From: Streptomyces qinglanensis
GTDB lineage: Bacteria; Actinomycetota; Actinomycetes; Streptomycetales; Streptomycetaceae
DNA length: 64,000 bases
NCBI RefSeq assembly: GCF_900111245.1
Contig: NZ_FOGO01000001.1
Span: 372,001-436,000 of the forward strand
Direction: 5' to 3'
This document shows positions 55,178 to 64,000 of this stretch, piece by piece (positions within the stretch are counted from its first letter, which is position 1; each line of letters opens with the position of its first letter). Made by a program: the position numbers and the translations under genes. The notes beneath the pieces are model-generated. The model was given only the letters and a program-made list of their open reading frames with translations, was not told where the DNA came from and made no database searches.

Positions 55178-56200
55178 TCAGTACGGGCCGCTGCCGTAGT
55201 AGTCCTGCGGATACTGCGGGGCCTGCTGCGGGTACGGCTGGGGCTGCTGGGCGTCGGGGTCGGCGTACGCGTCGGGGTCGGCGTACGGGTCGTAGCCGTA
55301 GGGCTGCGGCTCCGCCGGGGGCAGCGGTGCGCCGCCCTCGCGCTGCTGGGGGACCCAGACCCCGCCCGGCGGCGTCTCGGGCACCTGGGGCTGGTAGGGC
55401 TGCTGCGGATAGCCGTATCCGTCGCCGTACTGGTTGCCGTAGCCCGCGTACGGGTCCGGGTACTGCTGGTAGCCGGTCTGGTCCTGGTATCCGGCGCTGG
55501 GCTCGTACCCGGCGTGGTGCTCGTATCCGGCGGCCCCGCCGACCGGGGTGTGGTCCTGGCCGGGGTACTGCTCGTATCCGCCGTACTGGCCGTGCCCGCC
55601 GTCCCCGTGCAGCGGAGGCTGGTCGGATGCCGGGGCGAAGACCGAGGTCTCCTCCTCGTAGTCGCCGTAGCCGTAGCCCCCGTAGGGACCGTAGGGGCCG
55701 TAGGTGTCGTGGCCCGGGTAGCCGTAGCCGGTCTCCTGGCCGCCCGGATCGCCGTCCTCGCCGCCCCAGCCGGCGGGCTCCTGCTGGCCGTAGCCCTGCT
55801 GGCCATAGTCGTCGACCGGGTCGGGCACCGGGACGGTGCCCGCGGCCGGGGTGTCGGCGGGGTCGTGGGTGCGCAGGTCGGAGACCTCCAGCGAGGCGGT
55901 GTCCGGACCGGGGGACGCGCCGCGGCGGCGCCGGCTGGAGCCGGGGCCACCGCCGAGTGCCCACCCGGCGGTGAACCCGCTCCGTACCGAGAGCGTGACG
56001 AAGGTCTGGCCGACGGCGAAGGCCGCGATGCCGAGGCCGATCACGACGACCGACGGCAGCGCCGTCCCCGCCACCACGCCGAGGAAGCCGGTGAAGGCCA
56101 GCAACCGCCAGCGCAGCCGGGCCTTGTACTGGAGCAGCACCTCGCCCAGCAGCCACAGCGCAACGATGCCGAACGCGATATAGAGGACCGTCCAGCCCAT
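55178..56200 (-). CDS. Membrane protein with a long Tyr/Gly/Gln/Pro-rich tail
   Basis: 340 residues. Three membrane helices (about 4-20, 31-49 and 52-76) lie at the N-terminus. The remaining ~235 residues are disordered, with repeated Tyr-Gly and Tyr-Pro elements (YGPYGPYGGYGYGDYEEE, YQQYPDPYAGYGNQYGDGYGYPQQPYQPQ) and many Asp/Gln. Such tails are like prion-type or 'sticker-and-spacer' segments that may self-associate, or serve as phosphorylation targets for the Ser/Thr kinases nearby. It has no recognised catalytic domain. The call is from composition and topology; orthologs appear conserved in Streptomyces, from memory. Confidence 0.7.
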   Translation of the reverse strand: MGWTVLYIAFGIVALWLLGEVLLQYKARLRWRLLAFTGFLGVVAGTALPSVVVIGLGIAAFAVGQTFVTLSVRSGFTAGWALGGGPGSSRRRRGASPGPDTASLEVSDLRTHDPADTPAAGTVPVPDPVDDYGQQGYGQQEPAGWGGEDGDPGGQETGYGYPGHDTYGPYGPYGGYGYGDYEEETSVFAPASDQPPLHGDGGHGQYGGYEQYPGQDHTPVGGAAGYEHHAGYEPSAGYQDQTGYQQYPDPYAGYGNQYGDGYGYPQQPYQPQVPETPPGGVWVPQQREGGAPLPPAEPQPYGYDPYADPDAYADPDAQQPQPYPQQAPQYPQDYYGSGPY

Positions 56201-56246
56201 CTACGCCCCTCTTCCGCTCCCGCCGCCCCTTGGGCGGATCCGTGGC

Positions 56247-57185
56247 TCAAGCCTTGCGAAGGCCCAGGGTAGCCCTCTCCCGGAGACCGAGATTCTGGTG
56301 GATCTCCAGCGTCGCCGTGGAGTGGTTGAGCGTGATGAAGTGCAGCCCCGGAACGCCCTCGGCGAGCAGCCTCGCACACAAGTCCGTGGCGTACTCGATC
56401 CCGACCGAGCGTACCGCCGCCGGATCGTCCTGGACGGCGTGCAGCCGCTCGATCATCCCGGCCGGCAGCGTGGCGTTGCTGAGCTGCGCGAACCGCTCGA
56501 TCTGCTGCACGCTCGTGACCGGCATGATCTCCGGGATGATGGGCGTGCTGCAGCCCGCGGCGGCGACCCTGTCCCGCAGCCGGAGATAGTCCTCCGCCTG
56601 GAAGAACATCTGGGTGATCGCGTAGTCGGCACCGGCCTTGCACTTGTTCACGAAATGCCGGATGTCGCTGTCCCAGTCGGTGGAGCGCGGGTGCATCTCG
56701 GGGAAGGCCGCGACACCGACGCAGAAGTCGCCGGACTCCTTGATCAGTTCGACGAGTTCGGAGGCGTAGTCGATCCCCTCGGGGTGCTTGACCCACTCCC
56801 CCAGCGGATCGCCGGGCGGATCGCCGCGCAGTGCGAGCACGTTGCGGATGCCCGCGTCGGCGTACTGCCCGATGACGTTGCGCAGCTCCGCCCGCGAGTG
56901 GCTGACCGCCGTGAGGTGTGCGACGGGGGTCAGCGTGGTCTCGTTGGCGATGCGCTCGGTGTTGCGGACCGTGCCCTCACGTGAGGAACCGCCCGCGCCG
57001 TAGGTGACGGACACGAAGGTCGGGGACGCCGCCTCGATGCGTCGCAGCGCGTCCCACAGCGTCCGCTCCCCTTTCGCGGTCTTCGGCGCGAAGAACTCGA
57101 AGGAGAAGGACTGCTCTCCGCTCGCGAGCAGATCACGCACAGTCGGCGGACGGTCTGTCCTGGGAGCTGAGATACCGATGGCCAT
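56247..57185 (-). CDS. metF: Methylenetetrahydrofolate reductase
   Basis: 312 residues, the FAD-dependent TIM barrel. Motifs are [26 protein letters not shown] (active-site Glu), [63 protein letters not shown] and [15 protein letters not shown], ending [21 protein letters not shown]. It makes 5-methyl-THF for methionine synthesis. The ATG at 57185 has a TANNNT element 6 bases upstream, so the mRNA may be leaderless. No riboswitch precedes it. Confidence 0.96.
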   Translation of the reverse strand: MAIGISAPRTDRPPTVRDLLASGEQSFSFEFFAPKTAKGERTLWDALRRIEAASPTFVSVTYGAGGSSREGTVRNTERIANETTLTPVAHLTAVSHSRAELRNVIGQYADAGIRNVLALRGDPPGDPLGEWVKHPEGIDYASELVELIKESGDFCVGVAAFPEMHPRSTDWDSDIRHFVNKCKAGADYAITQMFFQAEDYLRLRDRVAAAGCSTPIIPEIMPVTSVQQIERFAQLSNATLPAGMIERLHAVQDDPAAVRSVGIEYATDLCARLLAEGVPGLHFITLNHSTATLEIHQNLGLRERATLGLRKA

Positions 57186-57191
57186 GTCTGC

Positions 57192-57197
57192 AGGCTA
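57192..57197 (-). promoter_or_regulatory. Candidate -10 (TAGCCT) for metF
   Basis: On the minus strand TAGCCT ends 6 bases before the metF ATG, with no Shine-Dalgarno sequence between. Confidence 0.4.
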
Positions 57198-57317
57198 GCG
57201 GCCTGGCCTGCAGAGCGGCTCGACACCGGGGCATTATGGGACGATATGCCCGTTTCCCGGATGGCCGAGGTCCACCTGTTGGACGGTCCCGCCCCCCGTG
57301 CTAAGCGGCCGGTGCGG

Positions 57318-58052
57318 TCACGGCGCCGGGGGACGGGGATCGGCCGCGGCCGCCTCCCGCAGCCGCGTGGCCAGCGAGGCGGCCGCGGCCCCGGGATCAT
57401 CGGCCTCGGTGAGCGCACGGACCACCACCACCCGGCGGGCCCCGGCGTCCAGCACCTGGTCGAGATTGCCCGCATCGATGCCGCCGATGGCGAACCACGG
57501 CCGAGACGTCGGATCTGCGGCGGTACGGGCGGCGGTGTGACGGACGAGATCCAGCCCCGGTGCGGGACGGCCCGGCTTGGTGGGGGTCGGCCAGCACGGC
57601 CCGGTGCAGAAGTAGTCGACGCCCGGCTCGACCAGCGCCGCGTCCGCCTCCGCCGGACTGTGCGTGGAGCGGCCGATCAGCACCTCGTCGCCGAGCAGGG
57701 CGCGGGCCGCGGGGACCGGAAGGTCGCCCTGGCCGAGATGGAGCACCTCGGAGGCGGCGGCGTGTGCCACGTCCGCACGGTCGTTCACGGCCAGCAGGGC
57801 CCCGTGCCGGCGGCAGGCCGCGGCGAGCACGTCGAGCTGCGCCAGCTCCTCGGCCGCCTCCAGCCGCTTGTCCCGGAGCTGGACGATGTCCACACCGCCC
57901 GCCAGGACCGCGTCCAGGAACGCGGGCAGGTCGCCCTGCACCGTGCGCGCGTCGGTGCACAGGTAGAGCCGCGCCTCCGCGAGCCGCTCGCGGGCGGGAG
58001 CGGGCCCCGGGGACGCGGGCGGGGTGAGGGTGCTGCGGGACGTACGGGACAT
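57318..58052 (-). CDS. thiE: Thiamine-phosphate synthase
   Basis: 244 residues. The TIM-barrel core shows [102 protein letters not shown] (phosphate loop) and [29 protein letters not shown]. It joins HMP-PP and thiazole phosphate to thiamine phosphate. It faces away from the thiOSG operon and has no TPP element of its own. The ATG at 58052 gives a complete core with a short disordered lead; longer starts add nothing conserved. Confidence 0.94.
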   Translation of the reverse strand: MSRTSRSTLTPPASPGPAPARERLAEARLYLCTDARTVQGDLPAFLDAVLAGGVDIVQLRDKRLEAAEELAQLDVLAAACRRHGALLAVNDRADVAHAAASEVLHLGQGDLPVPAARALLGDEVLIGRSTHSPAEADAALVEPGVDYFCTGPCWPTPTKPGRPAPGLDLVRHTAARTAADPTSRPWFAIGGIDAGNLDQVLDAGARRVVVVRALTEADDPGAAAASLATRLREAAAADPRPPAP

Positions 58053-58152
58053 GGCGGAGTTCGGTTCCCCCCAGGAAGGGGGTGCGTGGACCCCGGAGGA
58101 TCCACGCACCCGGTGCTGTCGGTGTACTGGTGCGCCGCCGCGGGCGGCGGGG

Positions 58153-58527
58153 TCAGACGGCGAGCGCCTGCGCCCGGCGCTTGACCTCGGTGCCCCGGTT
58201 CTCCCGCAGCGCCGTCACCGGCGAGCCGGGCAGCGACTCGTCCTCGGTGAAGAGCCATTCGAGCATCTCTTCGTCGCTGAAGCCGTCGTCCCGCAGGAGG
58301 GTGATGGTGCCCGCCAGGCCCTTCACGATCCGGCCCTCGCCGACGAAGGCGGCCGGAACCTGCAGCACCCGGTTCCCGGACTCCGCCTCCCGCCGCACCG
58401 CGAGCAGTTGGCCTTCCTTCACGAGCTGCCGCACCCGGGTCACCTCGACGCCGAGCATCTCGGCGACGTCGGGGAGGGCGAGCCAGGCGGGGACGAGTGC
58501 GTCGGTCTTTGCGTCAATCTCGGTCAC
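58153..58527 (-). CDS. Rv2175c-family DNA-binding protein
   Basis: 124 residues. An N-terminal winged-helix-like half ([48 protein letters not shown]) with an excisionase/MerR-type helix-turn-helix is followed by the family-specific C-terminal half ([58 protein letters not shown]). In mycobacteria the homolog is a substrate of the Ser/Thr kinase PknL and phosphorylation blocks DNA binding. A Ser/Thr kinase gene begins about 3.9 kb away here, an interesting but unproven link. GTG start at 58527. Confidence 0.92.
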   Translation of the reverse strand: MTEIDAKTDALVPAWLALPDVAEMLGVEVTRVRQLVKEGQLLAVRREAESGNRVLQVPAAFVGEGRIVKGLAGTITLLRDDGFSDEEMLEWLFTEDESLPGSPVTALRENRGTEVKRRAQALAV

Positions 58528-58560
58528 GGGTTCCAGACTGCCATCCGAAACCGGTGGTCA

Positions 58561-59802
58561 CTACCGCGCGGCCTTCTTCAGGGCCACGGCCGCGTCGCCC
58601 AGCAGGGTCCGGTCCACGGCCGTGCCCTGCTGGATCAGCTTCCGGCCCTGCGCGAGATCGCGCGGACGGCCGACGGCCAGCAGCGCGGTCGGCCGCTCGC
58701 CGCGCAGCCAGCAGACGCTCCAGGCGGGGTCCTGCGGCGAACCGCGCCACACCAGCTCGTCGCCGGGAGAGTGATGGCCGACGTACTGCACGAAGCGGCC
58801 GAACTGCTCGGACCAGAAATAGGGCACCGGATCGTAGCCGACGCTCTCCGGCTCGCCGTCGGCGTGCCCCTCGGCGAGCAGGTTCGCCGCAACCGTGCGG
58901 GGGCCCTGGAGCGCGTTGTCCCAGTGGTGGATCAGCAGCCGCTCGCCGTAGCGGGCCGAGGGGAAGGAGGCGCAGTCCCCCACCGCGTAGCAGTCGGGGG
59001 CCGAGCTGCGCAGCCGCGCGTCGGCCAGCACGGAGCCGTCCGGCCCGAGCTCCACCCCGGAGCCCGCCAGCCAGCCGGTGGCGGGGCGGGCCCCGATCCC
59101 GACCAGGACCGCGTCCGCCGGCAGCCGCGTCCCGTCGGCGAGCAGCACCCCGCCGCGCTCGACCGCCGCGACGGCGGCCCCGGTGCGCAGCGTCGCCCCG
59201 GCCTCCGCGTACCAGGCCCGCATCGGTGCGGAGACCTCGGCCGGCAGGGCGCCCGGCAGCGGTGCGGCGGCGGCCTCCACCACGGTGACCTCGCAGCCCC
59301 ACTCGCGGGCGACCGTCGCGAATTCCGCGCCGATCCAGCCGGCGCCGACCACCACGACCCTGCCGCGGGCCGCCAGCACCGGCCGCAGCCGCCGCGCGTC
59401 GTCCAGGGTGCGCAGCACGTGGACGCCGGGCACCCCCTCGCTGCCGGGCAGGGTGCGGGGCTCGGCGCCGGTCGCCAGGACCAGGCGGTCGTAGTGGACC
59501 GGCCCCGCGTCGGTGACCAGCAGCCGCTCGCCGGGGCGCAGCCCGGTGGCGGTCCGGCCCAGCTCCAGCTCGATCCCCAGCGCCGCGAAGTCGATGTCGA
59601 AGAGCGGCACCTCCGCCTCCTCGCCCCTGCCCAGCAGGACGGCCTTGGAGAGCGGGGGCCGGTCGTAGGGCGGGTGCGGTTCGGCCCCGAGGAGCCGCAC
59701 GGAGCCGGGCCAGCCCTGTTCGCGGAGCTGCACGGCGGTCTGCACGCCCGCCATGCCGGTGCCCACGACCACGACCCGCTGCTGTTTCTGACTGTCGCTC
59801 AC
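58561..59802 (-). CDS. NAD(P)/FAD-dependent ferredoxin-reductase-like oxidoreductase
   Basis: 413 residues from the GTG at 59802; a GTG at 59811 would add three. Two Rossmann folds are visible: VVVVGTGMAGVQTAVQLREQGW (FAD) and VVVVGAGWIGAEFATVAREWGCEVTVVE (NAD(P)H), with PPYDRPPLSKAVL and APDCYAVGDCASFPS between and after. The C-terminal domain contains VPYFWSEQFGRFVQYVG, the rubredoxin/ferredoxin-reductase type. The start at 59802 is favoured by TACAGT 7 bases before it. Its electron acceptor is unknown. It lies beside the thiamine genes but is on the opposite strand from thiO. Confidence 0.92.
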   Translation of the reverse strand: MSDSQKQQRVVVVGTGMAGVQTAVQLREQGWPGSVRLLGAEPHPPYDRPPLSKAVLLGRGEEAEVPLFDIDFAALGIELELGRTATGLRPGERLLVTDAGPVHYDRLVLATGAEPRTLPGSEGVPGVHVLRTLDDARRLRPVLAARGRVVVVGAGWIGAEFATVAREWGCEVTVVEAAAAPLPGALPAEVSAPMRAWYAEAGATLRTGAAVAAVERGGVLLADGTRLPADAVLVGIGARPATGWLAGSGVELGPDGSVLADARLRSSAPDCYAVGDCASFPSARYGERLLIHHWDNALQGPRTVAANLLAEGHADGEPESVGYDPVPYFWSEQFGRFVQYVGHHSPGDELVWRGSPQDPAWSVCWLRGERPTALLAVGRPRDLAQGRKLIQQGTAVDRTLLGDAAVALKKAAR

Positions 59803-59809
59803 ATCGCTC

Positions 59810-59815
59810 ACTGTA
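59810..59815 (-). promoter_or_regulatory. Candidate -10 (TACAGT) that favours the GTG at 59802
   Basis: On the minus strand TACAGT ends 7 bases before the GTG at 59802 and overlaps the alternative GTG at 59811, so a leaderless message would have to start translation at 59802. Confidence 0.4.
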
Positions 59816-59969
59816 TGCCGGTCGGCGCCGGCGGCCATCGGCCACCGGACGGAGACGGTGCCCGGTCGCGGTCGTAGGGCCGCCCCCGCCGCGGGCCGGG
59901 GCCCGACGGCCCCGGCGGGCCTTACCGGCCCCGCGGGCACCGCAGTAGGGTGGGCCGCGGTAGTCACGA

Positions 59970-60064
59970 CATACGCGGGAGCCCGGACGCACCGGGCTGA
60001 GAGGGAGGCTGCGGCGGCCTCCGACCGTCCGAACCTGATCCGGGTCATTCCGGCGAAGGGAGCA
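59970..60064 (+). ncRNA. TPP (THI-box) riboswitch
   Basis: The conserved parts are present in order: GCGGGAGC near 59974, GGGCTGAGAGGG with CTGAGA at 59997-60002, a variable GC hairpin (60005-60020), GAACCTGATCCGGGTCATTCC with CCTGAT at 60034-60039, and the closing GCGAAGGGA (60053-60061). Thiamine pyrophosphate binding would shut off thiOSG. The thiO start is 14 bases after the closing strand and no terminator stem lies between, so control of translation by hiding the ribosome site is most likely. Confidence 0.95.
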
Positions 60065-60075
60065 GCAGCAGCGCC

Positions 60076-62305
<2,230 letters not shown>

Positions 62306-62428
62306 GGGGCCGACGCCGCCCCCGGCGGCGCCGCCCCACCCCTCGGTCAGGCACCACGGAGTGTCACCGTTCGGCCCCAGAACAGCGGCAACCCGCAACC
62401 ACGCGGCCCCGCCACCAGACCGCCCTCG

Positions 62429-62434
62429 TAAACT
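62429..62434 (+). promoter_or_regulatory. Candidate -10 (TAAACT) for the PASTA kinase gene
   Basis: TAAACT ends 7 bases before the ATG at 62442, without a Shine-Dalgarno sequence between, consistent with a leaderless transcript. Confidence 0.4.
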
Positions 62435-62441
62435 CGGCGCA

Positions 62442-64000
62442 ATGGACACCACCCTCCAGGACCCGTCGCCTGCCTACGGACGAGGAGACCCGTTGGTCGG
62501 ACAGGTGCTCGACGGCCGGTACCGCGTCGACGCGCGGGTAGCCATCGGCGGCATGGCGACCGTCTACCGCGCGGTGGACACCCGCCTGGACCGCGTGCTG
62601 GCCCTGAAGGTGATGCACACCTCCCTCTCCGCGGACGAGACGTTCGTGACCCGCTTCATCAGGGAGGCCAAGTCCGCGGCCCGGCTGGCGCACGCCAACG
62701 TGGTCGGGGTCTTCGACCAGGGCACCGACGGCACCTACGTCTATCTGGCGATGGAGTACGTGGAGGGCTGCACGCTCCGCGACGTGCTGCGGGACCGCGG
62801 CGCCCTGCGCCCCCGCGCGGCACTCGACGTCCTGGAGCCGGTCCTGGCGGCGCTGGGCGCGGCGCACCGGGCCGGTCTCGTGCACCGGGACGTGAAGCCG
62901 GAGAACGTGCTGATAGGGGACGACGGCCGGGTGAAGGTCGCCGACTTCGGCCTGGTGCGGGCGGTGGACAGCCAGACCTCCGCGACGACGGACTCGATCC
63001 TGGGCACGGTCTCCTATCTGGCGCCCGAGCAGATCGAGGACGGTACGGCCACGCCGCGCACGGACCTGTACGCGTGCGGCGTGATGCTCTACGAGATGCT
63101 CACCGGCAGCAAGCCGCACTCCGGCGGCTCGCCTGCGCAGGTGCTCTACCAGCACCTGAACAAGGACATGCCGGCTCCTTCGGCCACGGTGCCGGGGATG
63201 GCGGCGGCTCTGGACGGCCTGGTGGCGCTGGCGACGGCGCGCACGCCCGAGCAGCGCCCCGAGGACGCGGTCGCCCTGCTGGCGCGGGCCCGCACGGTCC
63301 GCGCGGAGCTCGCCGACGAGGAGCTGGACGCGGTCCCGCCGCAGGCCACGCAAGGCGGCACCGGCCCGGCCGAGGACGCGGCGCGGCGCTCGGGGGTCTC
63401 GGGGATCTCCGGAGACATCGCCGCGGCGGCGGCGCACGCCACCGCCGGAACCGAGGCCGACACGTATGTGATCCCCCGCCCCGCGGGGGGTTCCGCCGCC
63501 GGTCCGGCCCCGGACGCGGATCTCAACCGCACAGCGCTGCTGTCGCCGCCGCCGGCCGACCCGCCGGGCGGCTCCGACGCGGGTTCCGGAGGACGGCGGC
63601 GGAGGGTGCAGCCGCGCTGGGTACTGGTGACCCTGGCCCTGCTGCTGGTGGCGCTGGTCGGCACGGGCATCTGGTACGTCAACTCCGGGCAGTTCGTGCG
63701 GACCCCCGCGGTGCTGGACGAGACCCGCGCCGAGGCGACCAAGACGCTCTCGGAGGCGGGACTGGACGTGCAGGTGAAGGAGGACTTCAGCGAGCGGGTC
63801 GAGCGCGGCCATGTCATCGGCACCGACCCGGAGCCTGGTGAGCGGGTCCGCAAGACCGGTACGGTCACGCTGACCGTCTCGCGCGGCCCGCACGTGGTGA
63901 AGGTGCCCGATCTCAAGGACACCCCGCTGTCGGACGCCCGCCGCAAGCTCAAGGACGCCGGGCTGGAGCCCGGGACGGTCGAGCGGCGGTTCGACGAGAA
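62442..64000 (+). CDS. Ser/Thr protein kinase with PASTA repeats, PknB-like (cut by window end)
   Basis: The frame runs from the ATG at 62442 past base 64000, about 519 residues so far. The kinase domain shows AIGGMATVYRA (G-loop, 34-44), Lys56 in ALKVM, HRDVKPENVL (148-157), DFG (168-170), GTVSYLAPEQI and DLYACGVMLYEMLTG. An acidic and Pro-rich linker with Thr in DTYVIP and NRTALL is followed by a membrane helix (about 392-412, VLVTLALLLVALVGTGIWYV), then one complete PASTA repeat and the start of a second (VKVPDLKDTPLSDARRKLKDAGLEPG). PASTA domains bind peptidoglycan fragments, so it probably senses wall state and controls growth and division. The remaining repeats lie outside. Confidence 0.94.
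   Translation, partial: MDTTLQDPSPAYGRGDPLVGQVLDGRYRVDARVAIGGMATVYRAVDTRLDRVLALKVMHTSLSADETFVTRFIREAKSAARLAHANVVGVFDQGTDGTYVYLAMEYVEGCTLRDVLRDRGALRPRAALDVLEPVLAALGAAHRAGLVHRDVKPENVLIGDDGRVKVADFGLVRAVDSQTSATTDSILGTVSYLAPEQIEDGTATPRTDLYACGVMLYEMLTGSKPHSGGSPAQVLYQHLNKDMPAPSATVPGMAAALDGLVALATARTPEQRPEDAVALLARARTVRAELADEELDAVPPQATQGGTGPAEDAARRSGVSGISGDIAAAAAHATAGTEADTYVIPRPAGGSAAGPAPDADLNRTALLSPPPADPPGGSDAGSGGRRRRVQPRWVLVTLALLLVALVGTGIWYVNSGQFVRTPAVLDETRAEATKTLSEAGLDVQVKEDFSERVERGHVIGTDPEPGERVRKTGTVTLTVSRGPHVVKVPDLKDTPLSDARRKLKDAGLEPGTVERRFDE

Noticed and set aside
57186..57317. A riboswitch before metF or thiE
   Set aside because: No SAM, cobalamin or TPP motif could be found in the gaps next to either gene.

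Overview
The window is a high-GC actinobacterial chromosome segment. Codon third positions are strongly G/C, GTG starts are frequent, and the gene order matches the Streptomyces core: a dcw cluster without mraZ, murC, ddl or ftsA, with ftsZ followed by pgeF, yggS, sepF, yggT and divIVA. The most likely source is Streptomyces or a close Streptomycetaceae relative. I saw no tRNA, rRNA, CRISPR array, insertion sequence or integrase. Two RNA regulators are clear: a T-box before ileS and a TPP riboswitch before thiO.

Left part (1-14.2 kb): the tail of a DUF2252-type protein, a membrane protein and a DsbA-like thioredoxin protein, a secreted PhoD phosphatase, a transmembrane Ser/Thr kinase, a secreted protein of unknown role, a dienelactone-hydrolase-like protein, an MscS channel and a Na+/H+ antiporter. 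Then come rluD, an inserted secreted M6-like metalloprotease, lspA, and a DksA-type zinc-finger protein with a long histone-H1-like Lys/Ala tail. Centre (14.2-37 kb): T-box/ileS on the + strand, converging on the minus-strand division and wall block. That block reads in order rsmH, ftsL, ftsI, murE, murF, mraY, murD, ftsW, murG, ftsQ, (580-base regulatory spacer), ftsZ, pgeF, yggS, sepF, yggT, divIVA. Most junctions overlap by 4 bases or are a few bases apart. The products make and export lipid II (MurE/F/D, MraY, MurG), polymerise and crosslink it at the septum (FtsW, FtsI, FtsL, FtsQ), place the ring (FtsZ, SepF) and direct polar growth (DivIVA).

Right part (37-64 kb): a beta-carbonic anhydrase; a MoxR-DUF58-transglutaminase operon; DUF3040, a methyltransferase and a HEPN protein; a TetR-controlled YhgE/ABC-like operon with a near-perfect palindromic operator; a conspicuously lower-GC three-gene minus-strand locus (49.3-53.3 kb) that looks like a type VII-secretion-type export or effector locus of unknown function; a phytoene-desaturase-like oxidoreductase; a membrane protein with a Tyr/Gln-rich tail; metF; thiE; an Rv2175c-type DNA-binding protein; a ferredoxin-reductase-like flavoprotein; the TPP riboswitch-thiO-thiS-thiG operon; and the N-terminal part of a PASTA Ser/Thr kinase cut by the window end.

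The least explained parts are the low-GC WXG-like locus, the degenerate ABC ATPase paired with YhgE, the repeat-containing ftsQ-ftsZ spacer, and the ileS T-box, which has a strong stem but no U-tract. Family assignments are from recognisable motifs and gene order, not from database searches.
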